Positions 17,567-25,479 of a DNA stretch of 64,000 bases are shown here, piece by piece; position 1 is the stretch's first letter, and each line of letters begins with the position of its first letter. This DNA is from Streptomyces sp. LBL (lineage in GTDB: Bacteria > Actinomycetota > Actinomycetes > Streptomycetales > Streptomycetaceae), in assembly GCF_029893585.1 (NCBI RefSeq), contig NZ_JARXYX010000014.1, positions 143,427-207,426 on the forward strand, given 5' to 3'. The translations under genes were made by a program, and so were the position numbers. Below the pieces are notes generated by a model. The model was given only the letters and a program-made list of their open reading frames with translations, was not told the DNA's origin and did no database searches.

Positions 17567-18540
17567 GACCGCTGCGCTTCGTGGCGCTCGGCGACTCGCT
17601 CACCGAAGGGGTGGGAGACCCCGTCGGCGACGGGTGGCGCGGCTGGGCCGCGCTGCTCGCCGACGGGATCGCCGAAGGGGGCGTGGTGTCGGAGGGGCCT
17701 GCGGACTCGCGGGGGTCGGTGGTGTCGGACGGGTCTGTGGAGCTGCTGGGGTCGGTGGTGTCGGAGGGACCCGTGGAGCCGATGGGGTCCGTGGAGTCCC
17801 TGGAGACTGTGGAGTTCACCAACCTCGCGGTGAGCGGGTCGCAGTCGCGTGACGTGCTGGAACGGCAGCTGCCCGCCGCGCTGGCGCTGCGGCCCGATGT
17901 CGCCTCTGTCGTCATCGGCGTCAACGACACCCTGCGCTGCACCTTCGACATCCAGGCCGTGGCCGCCCGCCTCGATACCGTCTACTCGGCCTTCACCGAG
18001 CAGGGCGCCGTCCTGCTCACGGCCTGTCTGCCCGATCCCGGCGCGATGCTGGGGCTGCCGGGTGCCCTGGCGCGTCCGCTGGCCCGGCGGCAGCGGGCGG
18101 TCAACGCCGTCGTCCACGCGTTGTCCGAGCGGTACGGGGCCGTGCATCTGCACGCCTGTGAAGGTGCGTGGCTCACCGACCGTGCGATGTGGAGCGCGGA
18201 CCGGCTGCACCCCGGTGAGCGGGGACACCGGCAGTTGGCCGTGCGCTTCCACGCGCTGCTCGCGGAACGGGGCCTCGCGACGGGGGCGGCTCCCTTGCCC
18301 GAGCCCGGGTTCCCCGCCCCCACCAGGTCGGCGAGCGTGTGGTGGCTGGCCACCGCCGGCACCGGCTGGGTGGCCCGGCGCTGCACCGATCTGCTGCCGC
18401 AGCTCCTGACGCTCGCCGTCGACGAGATGCGGCACCACGCGCGCGGGACGAGCGCCCGGCTCGACCTGCGGACCTCCGCGGCCGTGTCCGCGGCGCTCGC
18501 CGCGCTCTCGGTGGGTGAGCAGCAGCCGGACGCCGCCTGA
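17563..18540 (+). CDS. SGNH/GDSL hydrolase with low-complexity insertion
   Basis: A 325-aa SGNH hydrolase. Block I is FVALGDSLTEG (Ser12), block II glycine is in NLAVSG, block III is VIGVND, and the catalytic Asp/His are in SADRLHPGERGH. It lacks a signal peptide, so it is an intracellular esterase or lipase-like enzyme. Between blocks I and II lie about 45 residues of repeated GSVVS(D/E)G-like sequence that other members lack. The ATG is set by the 4-bp overlap with the upstream glycosyltransferase. Its stop is separated by 4 bases from the converging pxpC stop. Confidence 0.88.
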   Translation: MRPLRFVALGDSLTEGVGDPVGDGWRGWAALLADGIAEGGVVSEGPADSRGSVVSDGSVELLGSVVSEGPVEPMGSVESLETVEFTNLAVSGSQSRDVLERQLPAALALRPDVASVVIGVNDTLRCTFDIQAVAARLDTVYSAFTEQGAVLLTACLPDPGAMLGLPGALARPLARRQRAVNAVVHALSERYGAVHLHACEGAWLTDRAMWSADRLHPGERGHRQLAVRFHALLAERGLATGAAPLPEPGFPAPTRSASVWWLATAGTGWVARRCTDLLPQLLTLAVDEMRHHARGTSARLDLRTSAAVSAALAALSVGEQQPDAA

Positions 18541-18544
18541 GGGC

Positions 18545-19417
18545 TCAGCGGCGGCGTACGACCACGAACCGCACCGGCGTGCCCGGCACCGCCTGTGCGG
18601 CGGCCGGGAGGTCGGCGGCGCGGACGACCGCGATCACCGGGTAGCCCCCGGTGGTCGGGTGGTCGGCGAGGAAGACCAGGGGCCTGCCGTCGGGCGGGAC
18701 CTGGACGGCGCCCAGCACCATGCCCTCGCTGGGGAGTTCGCCGGTCAGGGCCCGCTCCAGGGCGGGCCCTTCGGTGCGCAGTCCGATGCGGTTGCTCGCG
18801 GAGGACACCCGGTAGGTGCGCGAGGTGAAGGCCCGGACGGCGTCCGGCGTGAACCAGTCGTCGCGCGGGCCCAGGGTCACGCGCAGGACGAGTTCGGCCG
18901 GGGGAGCGGGCTGCGGAGCGACATCCACGCGCGCGTGCAGCAGCGCCTGAGGTGTTCCCAGGGGCAGCACCGCGCCGTCCGTGAGCGGGGGCGGGCCGAG
19001 GCCCGACAGCAGGTCCGTGGAGCGGCTGCCGAGTACCGGCTCGACGATGATCCCGCCGGAGACGCCCAGGTAGCTGCGTACTCCGGAGACGGCCGTTCCG
19101 AGATCCAGGAGCGCACCGGCGGGCATCCGCACCGGCGCGCCCCAGGCGACCGGGCGGCCGTCCAGCGTGACCGGGCAGGGCGCGCCCGCGACGGCCACGG
19201 TGACCTCCGAACGGGACCGTAGCGTGCAGCCGTCGAGGGTGGTCTCCAGGACGGCGGCGTCGGGCCGGTTGCCGACCAGCCGATTGGCGAGCGCCGCGGC
19301 CGACGCGTCCAGCGCGCCGGAGCGGGGTACGCCGAGATGGGCGTGCCCCGGGCGGCCCTGGTCCTGAACGGTGGTGAGGGCGCCGGCGCGCACGACGGCG
19401 AGCGCGCGGTCCGTCAT
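18545..19417 (-). CDS. pxpC: 5-oxoprolinase subunit PxpC (KipA-like)
   Basis: The 290-aa protein is the biotin-dependent carboxyltransferase-like subunit of the prokaryotic 5-oxoprolinase. It opens ALAVVRAGALTTVQDQGRPG followed by the signature VPRSGALDASAAALANRLVG, and has YLGVSGGI and FLADHPTTGGYPVIA. With PxpA and PxpB it converts 5-oxo-L-proline plus ATP to glutamate. Its ATG overlaps the pxpB stop by 4 bases. The order on the transcript is pxpA-pxpB-pxpC, with pxpC last. Confidence 0.93.
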   Translation of the reverse strand: MTDRALAVVRAGALTTVQDQGRPGHAHLGVPRSGALDASAAALANRLVGNRPDAAVLETTLDGCTLRSRSEVTVAVAGAPCPVTLDGRPVAWGAPVRMPAGALLDLGTAVSGVRSYLGVSGGIIVEPVLGSRSTDLLSGLGPPPLTDGAVLPLGTPQALLHARVDVAPQPAPPAELVLRVTLGPRDDWFTPDAVRAFTSRTYRVSSASNRIGLRTEGPALERALTGELPSEGMVLGAVQVPPDGRPLVFLADHPTTGGYPVIAVVRAADLPAAAQAVPGTPVRFVVVRRR

Positions 19418-20097
19418 GGCGTCCCCGCCGGTGCCGCGACCCCCGCCGGTGCCGCGACCCCTGCCGGGCCTGCCGGGCCTGCCGGGCCTGCCACGGGGAC
19501 GAAGCGCACGCGCGTGCCCGGTGACAGCAACGCGGCAGGCACGCGTGCGTGGTCCCACAGCACGATGTCCGTGGTGCCGATCAGCTGCCAGCCGCCCGGC
19601 GACGAACGGGGGTACACGCCCGTGTACGAGCCCGCCAGCCCCACCGAGCCCGCCGGGACGGACGTGCGCGGAGTGGCCCTGCGCGGGACGTCGTAGCGCG
19701 CGGGCAGGCCGGTGAGGTAACCGAAGCCGGGGGCGAACCCGCAGAAGGCGACGCGGAACTCGGTGCCCGCGTGGATACCAGCCACCTCATCCTCCGGGAC
19801 GCCCCAGCGCGCGGCGACTTCCGACAGGTCGGGGCCGTCGTAGCGGACGGGGATGTCCACGACCCGCCGGCCGCGCGGGGGAGCGCCGGGCACCTCTGAG
19901 GCGCTCAGTTCGCGCGCCAGGCGCTCGGCATCGTCCAGACCGTCCAGGAGGACCGTCCGGGCCGCCGGGACGATTTCGTGGACGGTGAGCAGGCCCGCCG
20001 CACGCCGCCGCACCAGCTCGGCGTGCAGGGCCTGGGCCTCCTCGTCCGAGGCCACCTCGACGAGCAGGGCGCCGTCGCCGACGGGCAGGGCCCTCAT
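19414..20097 (-). CDS. pxpB: 5-oxoprolinase subunit PxpB (KipI-like)
   Basis: The 227-aa protein is the allophanate-hydrolase-subunit-1 type partner. Diagnostic segments are HEIVPAARTVLLD, VDIPVRYDGPDLSEVA, and FCGFAPGFGYLTGLP followed by PRRATPRTSVPAGSVGLAGS. It acts with PxpA and PxpC in 5-oxoproline cleavage. Both ends overlap neighbours by 4 bases, so the three genes are translationally coupled. The last 25 residues are a collagen-like run of AGP and GVAAPA repeats, encoded by short tandem repeats at about 19427-19495, that the family does not need. Confidence 0.93.
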   Translation of the reverse strand: MRALPVGDGALLVEVASDEEAQALHAELVRRRAAGLLTVHEIVPAARTVLLDGLDDAERLARELSASEVPGAPPRGRRVVDIPVRYDGPDLSEVAARWGVPEDEVAGIHAGTEFRVAFCGFAPGFGYLTGLPARYDVPRRATPRTSVPAGSVGLAGSYTGVYPRSSPGGWQLIGTTDIVLWDHARVPAALLSPGTRVRFVPVAGPAGPAGPAGVAAPAGVAAPAGTP

Positions 20098-20852
20098 GCG
20101 AAGGCCTCCACGCGGACGCCCGAGGTCTCCAGCCGCTCCCGGACCCGGCGGGCCAGATCCACCGCGCCGGGCGTGTCCCCGTGCAGGCACAGGGAACGCG
20201 CGCGTACCGCGATGCGTGCCCCGGAGTGCGCGGTGACCTCGCCGGAGCGGGCCAGGTCCAGCGACCGTTCCACGACGGCCTCGGGGTCGGACACCACGGC
20301 GCCGCTCCGGCCGCGCGGCACGAGCGTGCCCTCGTCCGTGTACGCGCGGTCCGCGAACGCCTCCGTGACGGGCGGCAGGCCCGCCTCGTCGGCCAGCTCC
20401 AGGAGCCGCGAGCCGGGCAGCCCGAGCACCGGCAGCGTGGCGTCCGCGAGGAGCACGCCGGCCACGACCGCGCCGGCCTGCTCCTCGTCGTGCACGGCCC
20501 GGTTGTAGAGCGCGCCGTGCGGCTTGACGTACGACACGCGCGAGCCCGCCGCGCGTGCGAACACTTCCAGGGCGCCGATCTGGTAGGCCACTTCGGCCGT
20601 CAGCTCGGCGGACGGCACGTCCATCGCGCGCCGCCCGAACCCCGCCAGATCCCGGTAGGAGACCTGCGCGCCGATCCGTACCCCGCGCTCGGCCGCCAGC
20701 TCGCACACCCGGCGCATGGTGGCCGCGTCCCCGGCGTGGAAGCCGCAGGCCACGTTGGCGCTGGTGACGACCGTCAGCAACTGCTCGTCGTCGGTCAGCC
20801 GCCAGCGGCCGAAGCCCTCGCCGAGGTCGGCGTTGAGATCGATCGAGGTCAT
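20094..20852 (-). CDS. pxpA: 5-oxoprolinase subunit PxpA (LamB/YcsF)
   Basis: The 252-aa protein carries the LamB/YcsF signature: DLNADLGEGFG at the start, TSANVACGFHAGD, GAQVSYRDLAGFGRR and YVKPHGALYN, then LCLHGDTPGAV near the end. It is the hydrolase-like subunit of ATP-dependent 5-oxoprolinase. Length is normal. AGGAGAG precedes the ATG. It follows the DUF1445 gene by 16 bases. Confidence 0.95.
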   Translation of the reverse strand: MTSIDLNADLGEGFGRWRLTDDEQLLTVVTSANVACGFHAGDAATMRRVCELAAERGVRIGAQVSYRDLAGFGRRAMDVPSAELTAEVAYQIGALEVFARAAGSRVSYVKPHGALYNRAVHDEEQAGAVVAGVLLADATLPVLGLPGSRLLELADEAGLPPVTEAFADRAYTDEGTLVPRGRSGAVVSDPEAVVERSLDLARSGEVTAHSGARIAVRARSLCLHGDTPGAVDLARRVRERLETSGVRVEAFA

Positions 20853-20868
20853 TCTTCGTCTCTCCTGC

Positions 20869-21705
20869 TCAGACCACGCGGTACTGCTCGTCGCGGGCGT
20901 CGGTGAGGAACATCTGGCCCGGTGCGTGGGTGATGGCGAACGGCGGGCGCGAAGCCATCACCGCGGCCTGCGGGGTCACACCGCAGGCCCAGAACACCGG
21001 AATGTCGTCCGGTCCGGCGTCCACCGGATCGCCGAAGTCGGGGCGGCCGAGGTCGTCGATGCCGAGTGTCGAGGGATCGCCGCAGTGTACGGGGCTGCCG
21101 TGCACCGCCGGGAGCAGACTGCTCTCCCTGATGGCGGCCGCCAGACGCTCCGGCGGTACCGGTCGCATGGACACCACCAGCGGACCGCGCAACCGCCCTG
21201 CCGGACGGCACTCACGACTGGTCACATACATGGAAACGTTGCGGCCCTGCTCGATATGCCGGATCGGGACGCCCGCCTCGGACAGCGCCCACTCGAAGGT
21301 GAAGCTGCAGCCGATCAGGAACGACACCAGGTCGCCCCGCCAGTGCGCGCGCACGTCCGTCGGCTCGTCCACCAGCTCTCCGTCCCGCCACACCCGGTAG
21401 CGCGGCAGGTCGGTGCGCAGGTCGGCGCCGTCCGCGAGGATCGTCGACCAGGAACCGGCGTCCGTGATGTCGAGCACCGGACAGGGCTTCGGGTTGCGCT
21501 GGCAGAACAGCATCATGTCGTACGCCCAGTCGGCGGGCACCGAGATCAGGTTGGCCTGGGTGTGGCCCGCCGCCACTCCCGCGGTGGGGCCCGTGAGCCC
21601 CGCCCGGAAGCGGGTCCGGGCCTCCCGCGGGCTCCACGCGCGCGCGTGCTCGTCGACGAGGGCGAGCGGGCGGTCGATCGCAGAGCGGCCTTCCACGCGG
21701 TTCAC
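20869..21705 (-). CDS. DUF1445 putative hydro-lyase (D-glutamate cyclase-like)
   Basis: A 278-aa member of the DUF1445 family: GVAAGHTQANLISVPADWAY, FCQRNPKPCPVLDITDAG, FLIGCSFTFEWAL, NVSMYVTSR and FWACGVTPQAAVM. The mammalian homologue is a D-glutamate cyclase that makes 5-oxo-D-proline. Sharing an operon with pxpABC fits a role in pyroglutamate or glutamate handling. The frame extends far upstream, but the GTG at 21705 has AAGGAG before it and overlaps the stop of the preceding reading frame (GTGA). Confidence 0.88.
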   Translation of the reverse strand: MNRVEGRSAIDRPLALVDEHARAWSPREARTRFRAGLTGPTAGVAAGHTQANLISVPADWAYDMMLFCQRNPKPCPVLDITDAGSWSTILADGADLRTDLPRYRVWRDGELVDEPTDVRAHWRGDLVSFLIGCSFTFEWALSEAGVPIRHIEQGRNVSMYVTSRECRPAGRLRGPLVVSMRPVPPERLAAAIRESSLLPAVHGSPVHCGDPSTLGIDDLGRPDFGDPVDAGPDDIPVFWACGVTPQAAVMASRPPFAITHAPGQMFLTDARDEQYRVV

Positions 21706-21911
21706 GCGAGCTCCTTTCCGCGCGTCTCCGACAGTCCCGGCAGAGCCAGGGCGCCGATGCGGAGCCCGGTCGTTGCGCCGAAGACCAGCGCGCCGCTCAC
21801 ACCCCGGCTGTCGGCCAGGGAGCCCACCGTGGTGGGGAAGACGACGCCGACAGTGCGGCCGGCGGTGTGCGTGTCGGCGGGAAGGGCCCGCGGTGGAGGG
21901 GGCGTGCTCAT
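21702..21911 (-). pseudogene. MFS transporter remnant (69 codons), first in pxp operon
   Basis: An open frame of 69 codons. Residues 1-20 look like a cytoplasmic N-terminus (MSTPPPPRALPADTHTAGRT); the rest reads as the last part of an MFS transporter, FPTTVGSLADSRGVSGALVF then LALPGLSETRGKEL. The roughly 350 codons between are absent. ATG 21911 has GAGG upstream, and the stop overlaps the DUF1445 start by 4 bases, so translation coupling survives. It presumably once imported the operon's substrate. Confidence 0.6.
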
Positions 21912-22007
21912 GGGCACCTCGCAGAGGGAGGACGGAGGGTGCGTGCGGAGTGAGCAGGGGCGAGCGGAAGCCGCGGCGCCGTCGTGAGTGGGCGGTGCCG
22001 TTCATAC

Positions 22008-22037
22008 AAGATAGAGGATCGTTGAACGATCCTTCAA
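22008..22037 (-). promoter_or_regulatory. pxp operon promoter with GntR-type operator in the spacer
   Basis: On the minus strand TTGAAG (22037-22032), an 18-base spacer and TATCTT (22013-22008) form a vegetative promoter. The spacer is almost filled by the 19-bp palindrome AGGATCGTT-G-AACGATCCT (22015-22033). The divergent gntR gene begins 45 bases to the right, so its product is the likely repressor. Confidence 0.75.
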
Positions 22038-22081
22038 TACCCATGTTGTTTCGTTCCTGTATCTGCGCTTGAATTCCGGGC

Positions 22082-22777
22082 ATGGCAGAGCAGCTGACCG
22101 GACTGGCCGACGACCGCGCCCTCCTGGGCCGTACCAGCACCGCGGAACGCGTCTCGGACATCCTCAGGAGCCGTATCGCCGAGGGGTACTTCCCACCCGG
22201 AACCCGGTTGTCGGAGGACAGCATCGGCGGCGCGCTCGGGGTCTCCCGCAACACACTGCGCGAGGCGTTCCGATTGCTCACCCACGAGCGGCTGCTCGTC
22301 CACGAGCTGAACCGGGGCGTGTTCGTCCGGGAGCTGACCGTCGAGGACGTCGAGGACATCTACCGCACGCGCGGGCTTGTCGAGTGCGCTGTCGTACGAG
22401 GTCTCGGTGAGCCGCCGTACGGCCTGGACGGCCTCGCGGAGGCCGTGGCGGAAGGACAGCGGGCGGCGCGGGAAGGTGACTGGAACGCGCTGGGCACGGC
22501 CAATATCCACTTCCACCGGGAGCTGGTCGCGCTCGCCGGCAGCGACCGCACCGACGAGCTGATGCGCAGTGTCTTCGCCGAACTGCGCCTCGCCTTCCAT
22601 GTGGTGGACGAACCGCGTCGGCTGCACGAGCCGTACCTCGCACGCAACCAGCAGATCCTTCGGGCGCTGGAGTCGGGGGACAGGCGCGAGGCGGAGAAAC
22701 TGCTCGAGGTGTACCTCGACGACTCGCTGGAGCGCGTGGTCGAGGTCTACCGGCGTCGGGTCGGTGAGGAGGTTTAG
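22082..22777 (+). CDS. GntR family regulator, FadR/FCD subgroup
   Basis: The 231-aa protein has a winged helix (about 20-80: RVSDILRSRIAEGYFPPGTR and LGVSRNTLREAFRLLTHERL) and an all-helical FCD ligand-binding domain (about 90-225) with conserved residues in NIHFHRELVALAGS and the histidine-bearing end of the helices. FCD regulators respond to carboxylic acids. It is divergent from the pxp operon and most likely controls it, with 5-oxoproline or a related acid as a guessed effector. Confidence 0.9.
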   Translation: MAEQLTGLADDRALLGRTSTAERVSDILRSRIAEGYFPPGTRLSEDSIGGALGVSRNTLREAFRLLTHERLLVHELNRGVFVRELTVEDVEDIYRTRGLVECAVVRGLGEPPYGLDGLAEAVAEGQRAAREGDWNALGTANIHFHRELVALAGSDRTDELMRSVFAELRLAFHVVDEPRRLHEPYLARNQQILRALESGDRREAEKLLEVYLDDSLERVVEVYRRRVGEEV

Positions 22778-22864
22778 CGGTGGCCCGGTGGGTCCGTTGC
22801 AGGTGTGACCACCGTGACGACGGGTCGCTTCTGCGTCGTTTGGGTCGTTGTCAGACCGAGGACC

Positions 22865-22880
22865 TAGTCTGTGCACCGTG
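22865..22880 (+). promoter_or_regulatory. Possible leaderless start of the SMC-like operon
   Basis: A TAGTCT -10-like hexamer ends at 22870, 7 bases before the GTG at 22878. No Shine-Dalgarno is present, and no good -35 is seen at normal spacing. Transcription would start on the initiation codon. Confidence 0.35.
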
Positions 22881-24407
22881 ACTTCGCCTGCATCGACGGA
22901 CAGTGTTCCGCCCCAGCTCAGTGCGGGGCCGCGCCCCGCACCGGGGCCGGCCGCCGACGAGGGACTGGCGCGGCGGCTGCGTGCGCTCGCCTGCACCGCG
23001 CCGCTGCACGACCTCGACGCCCGCAAGGCCAACCTCGCCGGCGAGTACTCGGTGTACGGCATGGCTGAGGTGGCCCTGTCCGCCATCGATCTGGTCACAC
23101 TGAACATGGACTTCGACACGGGCGCCGACCACGACCAGATCGTCGCCAGGCTCATCCCCCGCATCGCCGCCCAGGCCCAAGAGCGGCCCGTCGCCGAGCA
23201 CGAGCGCGTGGCCCGCTGGGTCCTGGAGAACCTGATCAATGTCGGCAGCGTCGACCGCGGATTCCGCGCGGTCTACGGCACGTTCGCGGCGGACGGCACG
23301 TATGTGCGCCGTGACTACGACTTCAAGCTGATCGAGGAAGTGCCGGGGCCCGGCGGATCCGTGTATCTCCGCACGACGGACGAGGCGGTCAACGTCCTCG
23401 TCGGTGCCCTCGACACCGACGTCACCAGCGCGCAGATCGCCGCCGAGGTCAAGCTGGAGGTGCTGATCAGCCGGGGCCGCCTGGCCGACGCCCAACTGGC
23501 CGCCGAACAGGCCCGGTACCGCACGGTCCAGTACTCGGAGACCCTGCGGCGGGCGCTGGACGCCACCCGGCGCAACGTCCGCGCGGTGGACTGGCTCAAC
23601 ACCGTGCCCGACATGATCGCCGAGGCCCTCGACCACGTGGCCGACCGATACCGCCACGAGAACGCGATCCTCACGAACATCCGGAGAGCGCGTGACGAGT
23701 CCGAGGACCCCGAGCAGAAGAGGCGTGCCGCCGAGCTGGTGGACATCGTGAAGGACTGCATCCGGCGCCACACCCAGTTGCAGTCGCGGCTGCTGGAGGC
23801 CGGTCCGCTGTTCCGGGCAGAACAGGACCGGCAGGCCTTCGCCACGCCCATGACGACATCGGGGATCGATCTGTACGGCCATCTGCTCGCGCCTGTTCTC
23901 CCGTTGCCCCTGGAGCAGGCGGTCCGGGTCACGGACGCGTTCTTCTCCCGAGGGACCGGGTTGCGTACGCCGGTGTCGGTGCGGGTGGGCGACCTCGTCG
24001 ACATACTGCTGACGCCGCCGATGGAGCGGGAGCATCTGGGCGCGGAGATGCCGGAGCCGGATCTCATCGCCACCCCTGACGACAGCCGGTTCAGCGAGGA
24101 GCAGCTGGCTGCGGCGACGGAACTCCTCGATCTGCCGGCGGATGCGCCACGGCGTCTTTCGGGGCTGCTCGCGGAGGCTCGGCGGACGGGCGACCCCGAT
24201 CTTGCCTACCTGGTGGCCTTGTTGGCCGTCCATGCGGCCAGTCCGCCGGTCGGTACGGCCTATCGGCAGGGGGAGGAGAAGCTGGTGTTCGCGGTGGACG
24301 ACGGGACGGAGCTCGATGATCCCGAGTTCGGCGGGGCCGATCTGATAGTGGGGACCGCTTTGCTGGATGTGGCGGGGATGGCCGCGGGCCGGACGGAGGC
24401 GGCCTGA
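22878..24407 (+). CDS. Kleisin-like (MukF/JetA-like) subunit of an SMC-type complex
   Basis: A 509-aa soluble protein. The N-terminal half is helical with a winged-helix-like stretch (HDQIVARLIPRIAAQAQERP and RVARWVLENLINVG), followed by DYDFKLIEE and YLRTTDEAVNVLV. The middle has long charged helices (about 170-310) such as IRRARDESEDPEQKRRAAEL, and the C-terminus has another globular part. The order kleisin-like / small wHTH / giant coiled-coil ATPase matches JetA-JetB-JetC and MukF-MukE-MukB. No single motif proves the assignment; it rests on gene order, size and predicted architecture. GTG 22878 is chosen because the upstream part of the frame is not protein-like. Confidence 0.55.
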   Translation: MTSPASTDSVPPQLSAGPRPAPGPAADEGLARRLRALACTAPLHDLDARKANLAGEYSVYGMAEVALSAIDLVTLNMDFDTGADHDQIVARLIPRIAAQAQERPVAEHERVARWVLENLINVGSVDRGFRAVYGTFAADGTYVRRDYDFKLIEEVPGPGGSVYLRTTDEAVNVLVGALDTDVTSAQIAAEVKLEVLISRGRLADAQLAAEQARYRTVQYSETLRRALDATRRNVRAVDWLNTVPDMIAEALDHVADRYRHENAILTNIRRARDESEDPEQKRRAAELVDIVKDCIRRHTQLQSRLLEAGPLFRAEQDRQAFATPMTTSGIDLYGHLLAPVLPLPLEQAVRVTDAFFSRGTGLRTPVSVRVGDLVDILLTPPMEREHLGAEMPEPDLIATPDDSRFSEEQLAAATELLDLPADAPRRLSGLLAEARRTGDPDLAYLVALLAVHAASPPVGTAYRQGEEKLVFAVDDGTELDDPEFGGADLIVGTALLDVAGMAAGRTEAA

Positions 24408-24546
24408 TGTCGTATGCGGCGGGCGGGCCCGCAGTGGCCTGTCGCGCCCGCCCGGCGGGGCCACGCATGTCACCCTCCCACGCCCCTGGGCGGGCAGTTG
24501 CCACCCCGTCCGCCACCCCTGTTTTCGAGTGCGAGGAGTTGTGGTC

Positions 24547-25437
24547 GTGAGCGAGCATGTCGAGTGGAGTGACACGGAGGCTCCCGCCCCTTCGGCGGCC
24601 GCGCCCGTCACCCCCGCCGACGCCGCCGACGCGGCTCGGCTTGTCGCCTTCGGACTGCAGCCCAAGGTGCAGCCCGCCCGCGACCAGGAGTACGCGGAAC
24701 TGCTACGGCGCTACCGCGAGGACTCCCCCTTCGCGCGACTCGCCGACGCCGTGGCCGCCGGACTGGGGCTGGTCGTGCTGGAGGTGTCCCCGCGCGCGGG
24801 GATGGCGGTGACGGCCGCCGAGGACTCGGTGTTCGCCGTGCGGATGGGTGACTACGCGCGCCGGACATCCGCCGACGGCGGGGACCGGTTCCTGCACGGA
24901 CTGGCGCATCTCGCGGTCGCCGCCATGGCGTTTCCGCGGCCCGAGGACCTGGCCGACGACGGGTACATCGGGCGGGTCTCGGTCAACGGCGTCGACGCGT
25001 TCGTCCGGCAGGCGTGCCGGCGTCTGGAGGAGCGCGCCGAGGTGCAGGGCGAGAACACCGACCCGGCGACCGAAGCCCCCGGTCTGGAGTCCGCCTGGCG
25101 GATCTGGGTCAGACGCAGCGCGGCCGGTGCCACCAAGGACGCGCGCCGGCTCGCCGGTTCCACGACCGGCATCGTCGGCAAGGCCGTCGCCTTCCTGACC
25201 GACTCCGGGTTCCTGCAGCGGACCGGGGACGACAACGGCGGCACGTACCGGACCACGGCCCGCTACCAGCTCCAGGTGCGGGACATGGCGGGCAGTGCCG
25301 CGATGGCCGAGCTTCTCGAACTGGGTGTCGTGCCGGTGACCGACGGGAGGCCGACGCTGCTGCCGCCCGAGGACACCGACGACCTGGAACTGGTGGCCGA
25401 TGCCGGACTGCCGTTCCACGCGCCTTCCCAGCCCTGA
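24547..25437 (+). CDS. MukE/JetB-like subunit of an SMC-type complex
   Basis: A 296-aa protein. After a disordered acidic-proline N-terminus (1-35) come helical and winged-helix-like segments: EYAELLRRYREDSPFARLAD, VVLEVSPRAGMAVTAAEDSV, a long helix VDAFVRQACRRLEERAE, and near the C-terminus a second wHTH with GKAVAFLTDSGFLQRTG and GTYRTTARYQLQVRDMA. Twin winged helices and this position between the kleisin-like and ATPase genes are what MukE/JetB shows. GTG 24547 follows GAGGAG by 8 bases; the frame upstream is not protein-like. Confidence 0.55.
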   Translation: MSEHVEWSDTEAPAPSAAAPVTPADAADAARLVAFGLQPKVQPARDQEYAELLRRYREDSPFARLADAVAAGLGLVVLEVSPRAGMAVTAAEDSVFAVRMGDYARRTSADGGDRFLHGLAHLAVAAMAFPRPEDLADDGYIGRVSVNGVDAFVRQACRRLEERAEVQGENTDPATEAPGLESAWRIWVRRSAAGATKDARRLAGSTTGIVGKAVAFLTDSGFLQRTGDDNGGTYRTTARYQLQVRDMAGSAAMAELLELGVVPVTDGRPTLLPPEDTDDLELVADAGLPFHAPSQP

Positions 25438-25479
25438 ATCCTGAACTTCCCCTCTGACGAAGACTTACGAGAGTCCGCC

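Noticed and set aside
22851..24665. A 604-codon minus-strand ORF opposite the kleisin-like gene
   Set aside because: Antisense shadow with no protein-like features.
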